Assembly: GCA_033765345.1 (NCBI GenBank)
Contig: JANRIC010000029.1
Coordinates: forward strand, 1-38,232
From: JANRIC01 sp033765345
GTDB lineage: Bacteria > Bacteroidota > Bacteroidia > Cytophagales > Microscillaceae
Reading direction: 5' to 3'
DNA length: 38,232 bases
Shown here one piece after another: positions 24,472 to 33,297 of this stretch (positions are counted from its first letter, which is position 1; each line of letters begins with the position of its first letter). Made by a program: the position numbers and the translations under genes. The notes under the pieces were generated by a model. The model was not told where the DNA came from, made no database searches, and worked only from the letters and a program-made list of their open reading frames with translations.

Positions 24472-25683
24472 TTAGGAATTGTTCATCCTATAATTCAAGC
24501 CTGTCTCAATCCCTCGAATCTCCTTCAAACCTGCCAGCCTTCCTACGAGTGGATACCCCGGAGGCAAATCCTTCTGGAAATCATCCAGCAGTTTGATGCC
24601 GTGGTCGGGGCGGACAGGAATTTGGTAATCACTTCGTCCTTCCTTTTTTCTGCGATGTTGCTCCTGGAGAATGATCCATATAAGTTCGGGCATATTGGCA
24701 CTTCCGTCAATGTGTCCGCTTTCGTAAAAATCTCTACCCAGTACCATGTTATTCCGAAGATGTAAAAAATGCACCCTTTCGGCAAAAGTCTTTAGAATTA
24801 GCCCCAGGTCATTGTCTTCTCTGACTGACAAAGAGCCACTGCAAAAAGTCAGCCCATTGTGCAGGGAAGGGTTTTGTCCAAATATCCACTGTAAATCTTC
24901 CAGGGTACTTACGATTCGAGGCAAACCCAGGAGCGGAAAAGGCGGGTCGTCGGGATGAATACAAAGGTTCACCCCATATTCAGCAGCAACTGGCAAGACA
25001 TCCGATAAGAATTGCGCCAAATGCTGTCTTAGCTTCGTCTGATTAATGTCCGAATATGCAGCCAAAAGGTTTAGAAATGCCTGTTTGTAATCTGCCGTAT
25101 CGCTGGGGATGCTCCCGTGGATAAAACTCTGGGTGCGTACAATGATATTATAAGCCAGTTCCTGGGCTTCTTCCGGGGCGAGACTTTGAAATACTTGTGC
25201 AGCTTTTTCTTTTTGATCCTGGGTGTAGTCCTGCTCTGCCCCTGGTCTTTGCAGAATAAAAAGGTCAAAGGCAATAAATTTGGGATAATTAAAATACATC
25301 ACCTCCCCGCCTTCGGGCAGAAGATACTGAATATCGGTACGTACCCAATCGATGGCCGGCATAAAATTATAACAAACCGTGCGGATGTTGTTTTTACCCA
25401 GATTTTTGAGGGATTCCATATAATTATGAATAAGTCGGTCATAATCAGCCGTGTGTTGTTTGATACCTTCAGACACGGGCAGGCTTTCTACCACACTCCA
25501 GTGCAGCCCTGCTTGTGTGATGTTATTTTTTATGTCTAAGATTTTCTCTTCCGCCCAAAGTTCGCCGGGAAGCGTATCGTGCAACGAGGTAACGACACCT
25601 TCCACGCCGATTTGTCGGAGGTCTTTTAAAGTAATCGGGTCTTTTTCACCAAACCAACGCCAGGTTTTTTCTAAGGAAAGCAT
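24472..25683 (-). CDS. uxuA: Mannonate dehydratase
   Basis: Dehydrates D-mannonate to 2-keto-3-deoxy-D-gluconate in glucuronate breakdown. The 403-residue length is typical. Family stretches are WRWFGEKDPITLKDLRQIGV with EGVVTSLHD near the N-terminus, the WSVVESLPVSEGIK segment, CYNFMPAIDWVRTDI, the metal-site region NLCIHPDDPPFPLLGLPR, LTFCSGSL and VHFLHLRN, and the closing RPDHG and GRLAGLKEIRGIETGL. It follows the SDR gene on the minus strand after a 198-base gap, so it may have its own promoter while still belonging to the glucuronoxylan locus. Confidence 0.97.
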   Translation of the reverse strand: MLSLEKTWRWFGEKDPITLKDLRQIGVEGVVTSLHDTLPGELWAEEKILDIKNNITQAGLHWSVVESLPVSEGIKQHTADYDRLIHNYMESLKNLGKNNIRTVCYNFMPAIDWVRTDIQYLLPEGGEVMYFNYPKFIAFDLFILQRPGAEQDYTQDQKEKAAQVFQSLAPEEAQELAYNIIVRTQSFIHGSIPSDTADYKQAFLNLLAAYSDINQTKLRQHLAQFLSDVLPVAAEYGVNLCIHPDDPPFPLLGLPRIVSTLEDLQWIFGQNPSLHNGLTFCSGSLSVREDNDLGLILKTFAERVHFLHLRNNMVLGRDFYESGHIDGSANMPELIWIILQEQHRRKKEGRSDYQIPVRPDHGIKLLDDFQKDLPPGYPLVGRLAGLKEIRGIETGLNYRMNNS

Positions 25684-25881
25684 ATATAGGCTTTATTTTT
25701 TTTGATTTGCTTGATTTATAAGTCGAATGTCTACGTATTTAGTCAATCTATAAGCCTTCTAAAATACCAAAATTTACCTTATCTCTAAATATTTTAATTT
25801 TTTAACTTGATAGGCAATTTTACAAAGGTTTATCCATAAAATACTGCTTATGCAGGCATAATCAAGACTGTAGAATCATCT

Positions 25882-26628
25882 CTAAAACCCAATGGAGTTC
25901 CCCCCGTCTACCGGTAATACCACACCGGTAATGTATTTTGCTTCTTCGGAAGCGAGAAAGTACACTGCATGGGCTACGTCTTCGGGAGAGCCCAATTCAC
26001 CCAGAGGAGTACGCTCCAAAATCCTTCTTTTCCTTTCGGGGTCTTTATCCAGGGCACTTGAGGACATATCAGTTCGGATAAAACCAGGAGCTACACAATT
26101 GACCCGGATGCCTTTGGGTGATAGCTCAACTGCCATGGCACGTGTCATGCCCTCGATGGCCGATTTGGCAGCGGAATAAGCGATTACTTTGGGAATACCA
26201 TATTGAGAAGCCATGGAACTGATATTGATGATTGCTCCTGATTTTTGCCCCAGCATTTCTTTGGCGACTTCTCTGGAAAGGGCAAAAACGCTGTTTTGGT
26301 TGGTTTGAATTACTTTTTGGAATTCTTCATCGCTCACCTCGATCATGTCTTTTTTCAGGTGAATTCCGGCATTATTAATCAATATATCGATTCTACCGAA
26401 TTTTTGCATAATTCGCCCTACCAAAGCCGGAAGGGTATTCAGATCTGCGAGGTCACAAACTTCAAAATGGGCATTTGCTCCAAACTGCTCACAAGCTGCT
26501 TCAAGCTTGCTGCGGGTTCTTCCAATCAGGAGAGTAATGTATTTGTTTTGAATAAATTTTTGAGCGATGGCATATCCCAAACCGGATCCACCCCCTGTGA
26601 CAATAGCTATTTTATGCTGCATTTTCAC
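25882..26628 (-). CDS. SDR-family oxidoreductase, probable D-mannonate oxidoreductase or related sugar-acid dehydrogenase
   Basis: A classical short-chain dehydrogenase of 248 residues. The cofactor motif TGGGSGLG (11-18), NNAG (85-88), the catalytic triad Ser138, Tyr151 and Lys155 (YSAAK) and the closing VDGGNSIGF are all present. Arg37 after the second strand (LIGRTRS) suggests NADP rather than NAD. The sequence alone fits FabG-like, gluconate or 2-deoxygluconate dehydrogenases. Its place between alpha-glucuronidase (13 bases away) and mannonate dehydratase suggests that it reduces fructuronate to mannonate, replacing the classical UxuB, which is not in the window. That assignment is inference from context. 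Confidence 0.82.
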   Translation of the reverse strand: MKMQHKIAIVTGGGSGLGYAIAQKFIQNKYITLLIGRTRSKLEAACEQFGANAHFEVCDLADLNTLPALVGRIMQKFGRIDILINNAGIHLKKDMIEVSDEEFQKVIQTNQNSVFALSREVAKEMLGQKSGAIINISSMASQYGIPKVIAYSAAKSAIEGMTRAMAVELSPKGIRVNCVAPGFIRTDMSSSALDKDPERKRRILERTPLGELGSPEDVAHAVYFLASEEAKYITGVVLPVDGGNSIGF

Positions 26629-26640
26629 GAATTTTGATCT

Positions 26641-28848
26641 TTACCAAGAAGGTTTAATACCCGGTGCGTGGGGAAATTTTTGGTTCATATATTTTTCAAT
26701 ATCTCCCTGAGGTTTTTCTATTTCTGTGGGAAAAGTTTGTTTTGAAAATTGCTGAAAGTACAACAAACATGAATTTTTCCACCATTTTGCTTCTTTTTCC
26801 TGTATTTTTAGGAATGCTCGTACTTGTTCATAACGTTCAGTGTCTATTTGAGTGCCTAACTTATTCCAGGCTTCTTCCATTTGAATGACGGTACGCAGGC
26901 CCTCCTCATATTTCAGACACAGCTCCTTCCACAAAGTATTGCCTGATTTCATTTTGTAATCCCAGGGAAGATGATGAAACCAAAGCAGGTATTTTTCAGG
27001 GCAAGTTTGAAGATTGGCAAATTCCCGGGCTACTTCGGGTGCGTATTGACTCAGCGCATTGCTACCCTTGGCAGTACGGTCAAAACCTATGCCTAATGAA
27101 TCAGCTTGATGGTAATACACCGATGTCCAATCGGGGCGACCTTCGCTGACCCAGGGACCCGGCCCGTAGTGATGATTTTTACCCATGAGGTGGTGTAGCC
27201 CTAGCGGAGTAGAGTAATTCACGACTGCCTCTCGGGAATCCAGCATAATTTTCCGAATGCTCTGAATGACATCAGGTGAATTGCCAAAAGTCAGTCGAGT
27301 CCATTCTTCGGCAATTTGTGCCGAGCTCAGTTCGTGGTTCCAGGCCAATCGCCCGAAAGCATACCAGTTGGATTGCCCAAAGAGATGCCCTGTCCAGTTG
27401 CGGTCAGTGCCAATATTGGCTACCCCTGCAATGGCGGAGAGATTTCTTTGATAAAGAGAGCCGTCAATTATCTTTGCCACCGTAGAACCTTTGCCTTGAG
27501 CGTAGGTATCTGCATCCAGGCATTCTTTGAAAAGAGGTGCCAGATAGACCAGATTGGTCGCCTGGCCGAGGTATTCCTGGGTAATTTGCAGCTCGAGAGC
27601 GAGGGGAGTTTTGGGCATTTTACCGAAAAGTGGATGAAAGGGCTCTCGAGGCTGAAAGTCAATGGCTCCGTTTTTGACCTGTATAAAAACGTTTTCCTGG
27701 AATTTGCCGTCCAAGGGTTCAAATTCGTTATTTGCTTGCTTGGCTCTGTCTTCGGGTACTTCATGACTGTATACAAAAGCTCGCCACATCACTATTCCTC
27801 CATAAGGAGCTACTGCTTCTGCGAGCATATTGGCTCCGTCGGCGTGCGAGCGGTTATAGTTTTGCGGGCCGGGCTGCCCTTCGGAGTTGGCTTTAACCAA
27901 AAAACCTCCAAAATCCGGGATGGAACGATACAGCTCATCCACTTTATTTTTCCACCAGGCTCTTACTTCGGGAACAAGTGGGTCGGCAGTTTTTAAAGCT
28001 CCAATCTCAATCGGTGCGCTAAAACGTGCCGTCAGGTATACTTTAAGCCCATAAGGACGAAACACATCAGCCAGAGCCTTTACCTTCTCGATATACTCAG
28101 GAGAAAGTACCAGGGCATTGGCGTTAACATTGGTCAGTACCGTACCATTGATGCCGATCGAGGCATTCGCTCGGGCATACTCGATATAGCGAGGGTCTAC
28201 ATAATCGGGCAATTTGTGCCAGTCCCAGATCGAGAACCCTGCATAACCGCGTTCTACGGTACGATCCAGATTATCCCAATGATTCAAAATACGATTTTTG
28301 ATTTTGGGAAATTCTATGATGGGTTTGAGCAAGGAGCTATTTCCCGATTGCAAATACCTAAGCAAGTGAAAAGTGCCATAAAGTACCCCTACTGGCTGAT
28401 TAGCGGCGATGATTAGGTATTTTTTATTTTGAAAGTTGTGATAGGCAATATAATAACCCTCCGCCCCTAAAGTCAGGAGTTGCTTTTTGATTTCTTCGGA
28501 TCGAAGTATGAGAAAATCAGCAGGCGTACCGATCACCGAAGTAACCTCTTCGGCAAAACTTTGAGAGAATGAAGGAGCAAAACCCAACATTCCTTGCCCA
28601 GCACGAACCAATTCAGCCTGAATGATGGAAAAGGTGGGTGAGGAATTATTGAGCACAATTTTGGCAAATACTTTTTGTACGAATGCCTTTTGTGCAGGCT
28701 CAGAAATAGGTTCATAGCGAAGCCAAAGCTTGTAGCCATCATCTGCATAGGAATTAAAAGCAGGTACAGCTATAAAAAAACAAAGAAGAAGGTTTGTGTA
28801 TACACAAACCCTCTTGGCATTTCTATAAATGACAAAATTTCTCATCAT
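26641..28848 (-). CDS. Alpha-glucuronidase, GH67
   Basis: Releases (4-O-methyl-)glucuronic acid from the non-reducing end of xylooligosaccharides. The 735-residue size fits GH67. Catalytic residues fall where the Cellvibrio enzyme predicts: the acid Glu323 in KANSEGQPGP, and the two basic carboxylates Asp397 (NGAIDFQPRE) and Glu425 (LQITQEYLGQ), whose spacing of 28 equals that of Asp365 and Glu393 in Cellvibrio. HWDNLDRTVERGYAGFSIWDW is the family hallmark stretch, around residue 191. A signal peptide (to about residue 36) places it outside the cytoplasm, most likely in the periplasm. It starts 4 bases after the GH51 gene and precedes the SDR gene by 12, so all three share a transcript. Confidence 0.97.
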   Translation of the reverse strand: MMRNFVIYRNAKRVCVYTNLLLCFFIAVPAFNSYADDGYKLWLRYEPISEPAQKAFVQKVFAKIVLNNSSPTFSIIQAELVRAGQGMLGFAPSFSQSFAEEVTSVIGTPADFLILRSEEIKKQLLTLGAEGYYIAYHNFQNKKYLIIAANQPVGVLYGTFHLLRYLQSGNSSLLKPIIEFPKIKNRILNHWDNLDRTVERGYAGFSIWDWHKLPDYVDPRYIEYARANASIGINGTVLTNVNANALVLSPEYIEKVKALADVFRPYGLKVYLTARFSAPIEIGALKTADPLVPEVRAWWKNKVDELYRSIPDFGGFLVKANSEGQPGPQNYNRSHADGANMLAEAVAPYGGIVMWRAFVYSHEVPEDRAKQANNEFEPLDGKFQENVFIQVKNGAIDFQPREPFHPLFGKMPKTPLALELQITQEYLGQATNLVYLAPLFKECLDADTYAQGKGSTVAKIIDGSLYQRNLSAIAGVANIGTDRNWTGHLFGQSNWYAFGRLAWNHELSSAQIAEEWTRLTFGNSPDVIQSIRKIMLDSREAVVNYSTPLGLHHLMGKNHHYGPGPWVSEGRPDWTSVYYHQADSLGIGFDRTAKGSNALSQYAPEVAREFANLQTCPEKYLLWFHHLPWDYKMKSGNTLWKELCLKYEEGLRTVIQMEEAWNKLGTQIDTERYEQVRAFLKIQEKEAKWWKNSCLLYFQQFSKQTFPTEIEKPQGDIEKYMNQKFPHAPGIKPSW

Positions 28849-28852
28849 GATT

Positions 28853-30394
28853 TTATTTAATCTCTAAAACCACCACCGAAAATGGCGGCAAGGTTACTTT
28901 CAAAGCATCCCCTTCTTTTTTGAACTGGGTAAAGGCTTTGGGTATAATTTTTTCAGGATTTTCAAAAGTATTATGATCTTGTAATTTAGCAGAACTAAGC
29001 ACTCGACCCGTGATAGCTTTGCCCAATGGGCTATCCAACTGAATATTTACTTCTTGGCTCTTTGCAGCATCAATATTGACTAAAGAGATGTGTATCGATC
29101 CTGCCTTATCTTTGGATGCCGAACCCGAAACCGCGGGAAGTTTTTCATTTCCCAGGGTATAATCAGCTGATTTTAAGTCCATGGGCAATAGTAATGCATC
29201 CTGATGTACGGCATACATTTCCATCACGTGGTAGGTAGGTGTGAGGATCATTTTATTTCCTTCTGTAAGGATTACAGCCTGCAATACATTAATTGCCTGA
29301 GCTAGGTTGGCCATTTTAACTCGGTCACAATGATTATTAAAGGTATTCAGGGTAGTGCCTGCCAGCATAGCATCTCGCATCGTGTTTTGCTGATACAGGA
29401 ATGCACCGTTTGTTCCTGGCTCTACATCATACCAACCACCCCATTCATCGACAAAAAGTGCTACTTTTTTCTGAGGATCATACTGGTCCATGATAGTCGT
29501 ATGTCTTTGTATGAGTTCTTCCATCCTCAAGGCTTGTTTCATAGTTTTAAAGTACAAGTTCTCATCAAAGGCTGTGGCCGAGCCTTTGGCACTCCAGCTA
29601 ATGACAGAATAATGGTGTAAGGCAATAGCCTCTAGCATATTATGCGGAACATTTTTCATGAGTACCTCTGTCCAGCGATAATCATCACTACTTGCGCCAG
29701 AGGCAATGCGATAGAGCCTATCCGAATTATTCCAGTTAGTGGTAAAGGTGACAAACTGGCGATAGATATTGGAATAATGTTCTGCGGTCATATTGCCCCC
29801 ACAGCCCCAGGCTTCATTGCCGATACCCCAAAATTTTACTTTCCAGGGATTCTCTCTACCATTTTGTTTGCGTAGGTCTGTCATAGGGCTGCTGCCGTTG
29901 GGGTGAGTGGTGTATTTGATCCAATCAGCGAGTTCTTGGGGAGTGCCGCTGCCCACATTGGCAGAAAGATAAGGTTCTGTACCAAGCAGCTCACACATAT
30001 TTAGGAATTCATTAGTGCCGAAGCTATTGTCTTCGCGAACATTTCCCCACCAGATATTGAGCATCGCTGGGCGTTGATTTTTAGGTCCGATGCCATCTTT
30101 CCAGTGATAGGTATCCGCAAAACAGCCTCCAGGCCAGCGAAGATTTGGAATTTTGAGTTTTTTAAGTGCCTCTACTACGTCCGTTCTAACACCATTGACA
30201 TTAGGGATTGTTTTATTATCCTCTCCTACATAAAAACCATCATAAATACAACGCCCCAGGTGTTCGGCAAAATGCCCATAGATATGGCGGCTAATGGTAT
30301 CCTCAGCGGAGTTTGTGCGGATGTTAATTCGGTTTTGAGCCCAAGAAAAAGAAAAGGAACAAATTAAAGACAAGAAAATAACTATTGATCTCAT
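28853..30394 (-). CDS. Alpha-L-arabinofuranosidase, GH51, exported
   Basis: Removes arabinofuranosyl side groups from arabinoxylan or arabinan. With the start at 30394 the protein has 513 residues and a signal peptide (MRSIVIFLSLICSFSFSWAQ); the frame is open to 30496 but would put 34 odd residues in front. GH51 marks are IYGHFAEHLGRCIYDG, RWPGGCFADTYHWKDGIGP, the acid/base Glu194 in WGIGNEAWGCGG and the nucleophile Glu317 in FVDEWGGWYD. A C-terminal beta domain ends in FSVVVLEIK. It is the first gene of the minus-strand xylan-side-chain operon (GH51, GH67, SDR, perhaps uxuA), controlled from the operator-bearing region at 30.4-30.9 kb. Confidence 0.96.
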   Translation of the reverse strand: MRSIVIFLSLICSFSFSWAQNRINIRTNSAEDTISRHIYGHFAEHLGRCIYDGFYVGEDNKTIPNVNGVRTDVVEALKKLKIPNLRWPGGCFADTYHWKDGIGPKNQRPAMLNIWWGNVREDNSFGTNEFLNMCELLGTEPYLSANVGSGTPQELADWIKYTTHPNGSSPMTDLRKQNGRENPWKVKFWGIGNEAWGCGGNMTAEHYSNIYRQFVTFTTNWNNSDRLYRIASGASSDDYRWTEVLMKNVPHNMLEAIALHHYSVISWSAKGSATAFDENLYFKTMKQALRMEELIQRHTTIMDQYDPQKKVALFVDEWGGWYDVEPGTNGAFLYQQNTMRDAMLAGTTLNTFNNHCDRVKMANLAQAINVLQAVILTEGNKMILTPTYHVMEMYAVHQDALLLPMDLKSADYTLGNEKLPAVSGSASKDKAGSIHISLVNIDAAKSQEVNIQLDSPLGKAITGRVLSSAKLQDHNTFENPEKIIPKAFTQFKKEGDALKVTLPPFSVVVLEIK

Positions 30395-30462
30395 AAAAAC
30401 TATATTTAATTTAAGGTACATATTTGCAAATTCATTGAAAAAAGATTCATCATGCGATGATT

Positions 30463-30470
30463 CAAAGATA
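30463..30470 (-). promoter_or_regulatory. Possible -7 box of the GH51 operon
   Basis: Read on the minus strand this is TATCTTTG, a match to TAnnTTTG, 69 bases before the GH51 start. The only -33 candidate (CAAA on the plus strand at 30494) is 23 bases away. A 13-nt palindrome ATCATGCGATGAT (30448-30460) lies directly downstream and could be another operator. Confidence 0.4.
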
Positions 30471-30611
30471 AAATATAATAGTTGCAAATAGTACAAAAGA
30501 CTATATTAATAAAGCCATGAATCACCTCTATCTAATGTTTTAGGTAAACTTTCATAATGAATAAGACTTAGATTGAATTTGACAATGTGAATGTAAAAAA
30601 TAAAAATTTTA

Positions 30612-30629
30612 TATGCAACCGATTGCGTT
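30612..30629 (+). promoter_or_regulatory. LacI-type operator 1
   Basis: TATGCAACCGATTGCGTT contains the partly palindromic core TGCAACCGATTGCG with a central CG, the hallmark of LacI-family operators. The same 18-mer recurs inverted at 30740-30757 with 16 of 18 bases equal. It lies in the divergent region between GH51 and the O-acetylesterase. Confidence 0.7.
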
Positions 30630-30739
30630 AAATTTATCTTGATAACATACAACATAATGATAAAATTATTGTACTTTTACGTTAAATTACCGTTTTTTAC
30701 TCGTCTAAAATGAAAAACATATTGAGTGAGTGGAAAAAA

Positions 30740-30757
30740 AGCGTAATCGGTTGCATA
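30740..30757 (-). promoter_or_regulatory. LacI-type operator 2
   Basis: Read on the minus strand this is TATGCAACCGATTACGCT, a 16/18 match to operator 1 in opposite orientation, 128 bases away. Two copies facing each other across a divergent promoter region suggest control of both transcripts by one regulator, perhaps with DNA looping. The regulator gene is not in the window. The rest of the 520-base gap is AT-rich leader DNA. Confidence 0.7.
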
Positions 30758-30913
30758 GACAAAATGTATTACTCAGTTTTTTTATACTCAAACCGAAGTG
30801 GTTTTCCGAGATTTTAGCTTTTAAATCATGAATAATCAAGCTAATCAATCAAGAAAATCAGGCAAATCACTTCAATCTGGGTATAAATTATAATTCGCTC
30901 AAAAAAAACTCTT

Positions 30914-32842
30914 ATGAAGCTCAATAAACTAATTTTCCTTTTATTATTCATAAGCACTCAAGCCCTTTGTCAAGTCAAACTCCCCAAGCTCATCAGCGAT
31001 AGGATGGTGCTACAAAGAGATACCCAACTCAAAATTTGGGGCTGGGCTGCCGCCAAAGAAAATATTCAGCTTACTTTTAGGAATCAAACCTATAAAACCC
31101 AGGCCAACGAGGCAGGTGAATGGATGCTTCAACTCCCACCCCAAAAAGCAGGCGGACCTTTTGCCTTGGAAATCAAGGCTTCCAACACGCTCACCATTCA
31201 GGATGTTCTCCTAGGCGATGTATGGCTTTGCTCGGGTCAATCCAATATGGAGCTTCCCATCCGTAGGGTAAAACCTCTCTACGAAAAGGAAATTAGCCAA
31301 GCATCTTATGATCAAATCCGGTACTTTGCCGTGCCACAAAAGTATGATTTTAATACCCCCCAAAAAGACTTAGAAGCAGGGCAATGGCAAAAAACCAACC
31401 CACAAACGGTGTTGGGCTTTTCTGCGGTGGCTTATTTCTTCGCAAAAGAGCTTTATGAAAAATACCAAATTCCTATTGGGCTGATTAACTCAAGCCTGGG
31501 CGGCTCTCCGGCAGAAGCCTGGATGAGCGAAGAAGCTTTAAAAAATTTTCCGAAGCATTATGAGGAAGCTTTGAAGTTTAGAGACAAAACCCTGATCACT
31601 CAAATCGAGGACGAAGATAGAAAAAGGAGTCAGACCTGGTACAAACAATTGAATGAAAAAGACCGGGGGCTTCACTCCTCCCCTCGCTGGAATGCCCCCG
31701 AACTCCACACCGCCCATTGGGAGACTATGATCGTCCCCGGCTATTGGGCTGAGACTCCTTACGGTACAATCAATGGTGCGGTATGGTTTAGAAAAGAAAT
31801 CAATATTCCAGCAAGCATGGTCGGGCAGACCGCCAAGCTGAACCTGGGACGAATTGTAGATGCCGATTCGGTTTTTGTAAATGGGCAATTTGTGGGCACT
31901 ACCTCTTATCAATACCCTCCAAGATGGTACGAAATCCCTGCCAGCGTACTGAAAGAAGGGAAAAATACGATAAGCATCCGAATCATCAATGAAAGAGGGA
32001 ACGGAGGTTTTGTATTGGATAAGCCCTACGAGTTGTCCGTTGGAGCGCAAAGCATAGACTTAAAAGGTGTTTGGTTATTTAAACTAGGTGCCAAGATGGA
32101 CCCGCTGGCCTCGCAGACTTTTATCCGATGGAAGCCGCTGGGTTTGTTTAATGCTATGATTCATCCCTTGCTGAACTTTGGCATCAAAGGGGCAATCTGG
32201 TACCAGGGAGAATCCAATGCAAGCAGACCCACAGAATACCAAACACTCTTCCCAGCAATGATTCAAGACTGGCGAAATCAGTTCCAACAAGGCGATTTTC
32301 CTTTTTTATTTGTGCAACTGGCCAATTTTATGGAAGCAAAAGACCAACCCTCTGAAAGCGACTGGGCAAAACTAAGAGAAGCCCAACTTAAAACCTTATC
32401 CCTCCCCAAAACAGGTATGGCAGTAAGCACGGATATTGGCGAATGGAACGACATTCACCCGCTTAATAAAAAAGACGTAGGGCATAGACTTGCTTTGGCT
32501 GCCCAAAAAATAGCTTATAAAGACGAAAAAACCGTTCACTCCGGGCCGATTTATGAGGCGATGAAAATTGAAAAAGGCAAAATCACGCTAACTTTTACAA
32601 ATACAGGCAGTGGATTGACAGCTAAGGGAGGCAAAGCTCTTAAACACTTTGCCATTGCAGGAGCAGATCGAAAATTTGTATGGGCTCAGGCCAAGATAAT
32701 AGGAAACCAGGTGATTGTCTGGCATGAGGATATTCCCAATCCGGTCGCTGTCAGATATGCCTGGGCAGATAATCCCGAAGGAGCAAATTTGTACAATCAG
32801 GAAGGATTACCAGCCACACCTTTTCGGACGGATGCGTTTTAA
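30914..32842 (+). CDS. Sialate O-acetylesterase-like (SASA) carbohydrate esterase, probable acetylxylan esterase
   Basis: A 642-residue exported esterase with a signal peptide (1-20, ending ALCQ). The SGNH-type blocks of the SASA family are visible: the nucleophile Ser110 in CSGQSNMELP, SLGGSPAEAWMS, AIWYQGESN, and the catalytic Asp/His region DIGEWNDIHPLNKKDVGHRL. A beta-sandwich insertion (about residues 260-375, WFRKEINIPASMVGQTAKLNL) splits the catalytic domain, as in relatives. In bacteria without sialic acid metabolism these enzymes are often found in plant-polymer loci, where they remove acetyl groups. The divergent GH51/GH67 operon supports xylan as its substrate. No sialidase or neuraminic acid gene is present. 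Confidence 0.92.
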   Translation: MKLNKLIFLLLFISTQALCQVKLPKLISDRMVLQRDTQLKIWGWAAAKENIQLTFRNQTYKTQANEAGEWMLQLPPQKAGGPFALEIKASNTLTIQDVLLGDVWLCSGQSNMELPIRRVKPLYEKEISQASYDQIRYFAVPQKYDFNTPQKDLEAGQWQKTNPQTVLGFSAVAYFFAKELYEKYQIPIGLINSSLGGSPAEAWMSEEALKNFPKHYEEALKFRDKTLITQIEDEDRKRSQTWYKQLNEKDRGLHSSPRWNAPELHTAHWETMIVPGYWAETPYGTINGAVWFRKEINIPASMVGQTAKLNLGRIVDADSVFVNGQFVGTTSYQYPPRWYEIPASVLKEGKNTISIRIINERGNGGFVLDKPYELSVGAQSIDLKGVWLFKLGAKMDPLASQTFIRWKPLGLFNAMIHPLLNFGIKGAIWYQGESNASRPTEYQTLFPAMIQDWRNQFQQGDFPFLFVQLANFMEAKDQPSESDWAKLREAQLKTLSLPKTGMAVSTDIGEWNDIHPLNKKDVGHRLALAAQKIAYKDEKTVHSGPIYEAMKIEKGKITLTFTNTGSGLTAKGGKALKHFAIAGADRKFVWAQAKIIGNQVIVWHEDIPNPVAVRYAWADNPEGANLYNQEGLPATPFRTDAF

Positions 32843-32850
32843 ATCGAGAG

Positions 32851-32879
32851 CATGTTAAGCTTCAGCGAAAAATCTAGTC
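32851..32879 (+). repeat. Dispersed repeat, left copy
   Basis: A 29-nt sequence with core AGCGAAAAATCTA, 24 of 29 bases equal to the copy at 33924-33952 in the same orientation. It resembles the widespread intergenic GTCATTnTGAGCnnAGCGAAnAATCT element. It lies 8 bases after the esterase stop codon and marks the left edge of the R-M remnant. Confidence 0.65.
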
Positions 32880-32945
32880 TTTTGTCAATCCACACGTTGA
32901 GATCAGATACAATGATATTTGCTTATTGACTTAAACAAAGAAATA

Positions 32946-32997
32946 GACATAATTTGTCCACAATAAAAAAAAACTTACTTTTGGATAAAATTTGTCC
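32946..32997 (+). promoter_or_regulatory. Two operator-like repeats upstream of the HTH gene
   Basis: GACATAATTTGTCC (32946-32959) and GATAAAATTTGTCC (32984-32997) agree at 12 of 14 bases, start 38 bases apart, and are both imperfect palindromes (GAC...GTC type; the second extends to GGATAAA-A-TTTGTCC). They lie 13-64 bases before the HTH start codon, as expected for binding sites of an R-M controller protein acting on its own promoter. Confidence 0.6.
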
Positions 32998-33009
32998 GGA
33001 GTGGCAATT

Positions 33010-33297
33010 ATGAAAAAATATACAACTTTTGGAGAGCATCTCAGGCAACTGAGAGAAACTGCGGGGATGACTTTAAAAGAAGTTGCCGCAAATATTGAAA
33101 TTGATCCTTCTTTACTTGCTAAAATCGAGCGTAATCAAAGACAGCCGACAAAACATTTGATCAAGCATATCTCAACCTTTTTTAAAGTGGATGAAAAACA
33201 ACTACTTGACGAGTTTTTGAGCGACCAAATTGCTTACAAAATTTTGGACGAAGAAGCAGATTTGAATATCCTGAAACTTGACCAGAAGAATTACTAA
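33010..33297 (+). CDS. XRE-family HTH regulator (R-M controller type), 3' end altered
   Basis: A 95-residue DNA-binding protein. The XRE helix-turn-helix spans about 8-62: FGEHLRQLRETAGMTLKEVA, then IDPSLLAKIERNQRQPTKH and ISTFFKVDEKQLLDEF. Relatives known to me from R-M operons run on after DEEAxxxxLK with a helix like VAEEKVxYL; here the reading leaves family likeness after NILK and ends in LDQKNY at the junction with a methyltransferase fragment. The start ATG at 33010 is preferred over a TTG at 32992. The HTH part looks intact and could still bind DNA; two operator-like repeats lie just upstream. More AT-rich than the sugar genes on both sides. Confidence 0.85.
   Translation: MKKYTTFGEHLRQLRETAGMTLKEVAANIEIDPSLLAKIERNQRQPTKHLIKHISTFFKVDEKQLLDEFLSDQIAYKILDEEADLNILKLDQKNY

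Noticed and set aside
27316..27996. 226-codon plus-strand frame inside the GH67 gene
   Set aside because: Antisense to a family with all three catalytic residues placed; no recognisable domain.
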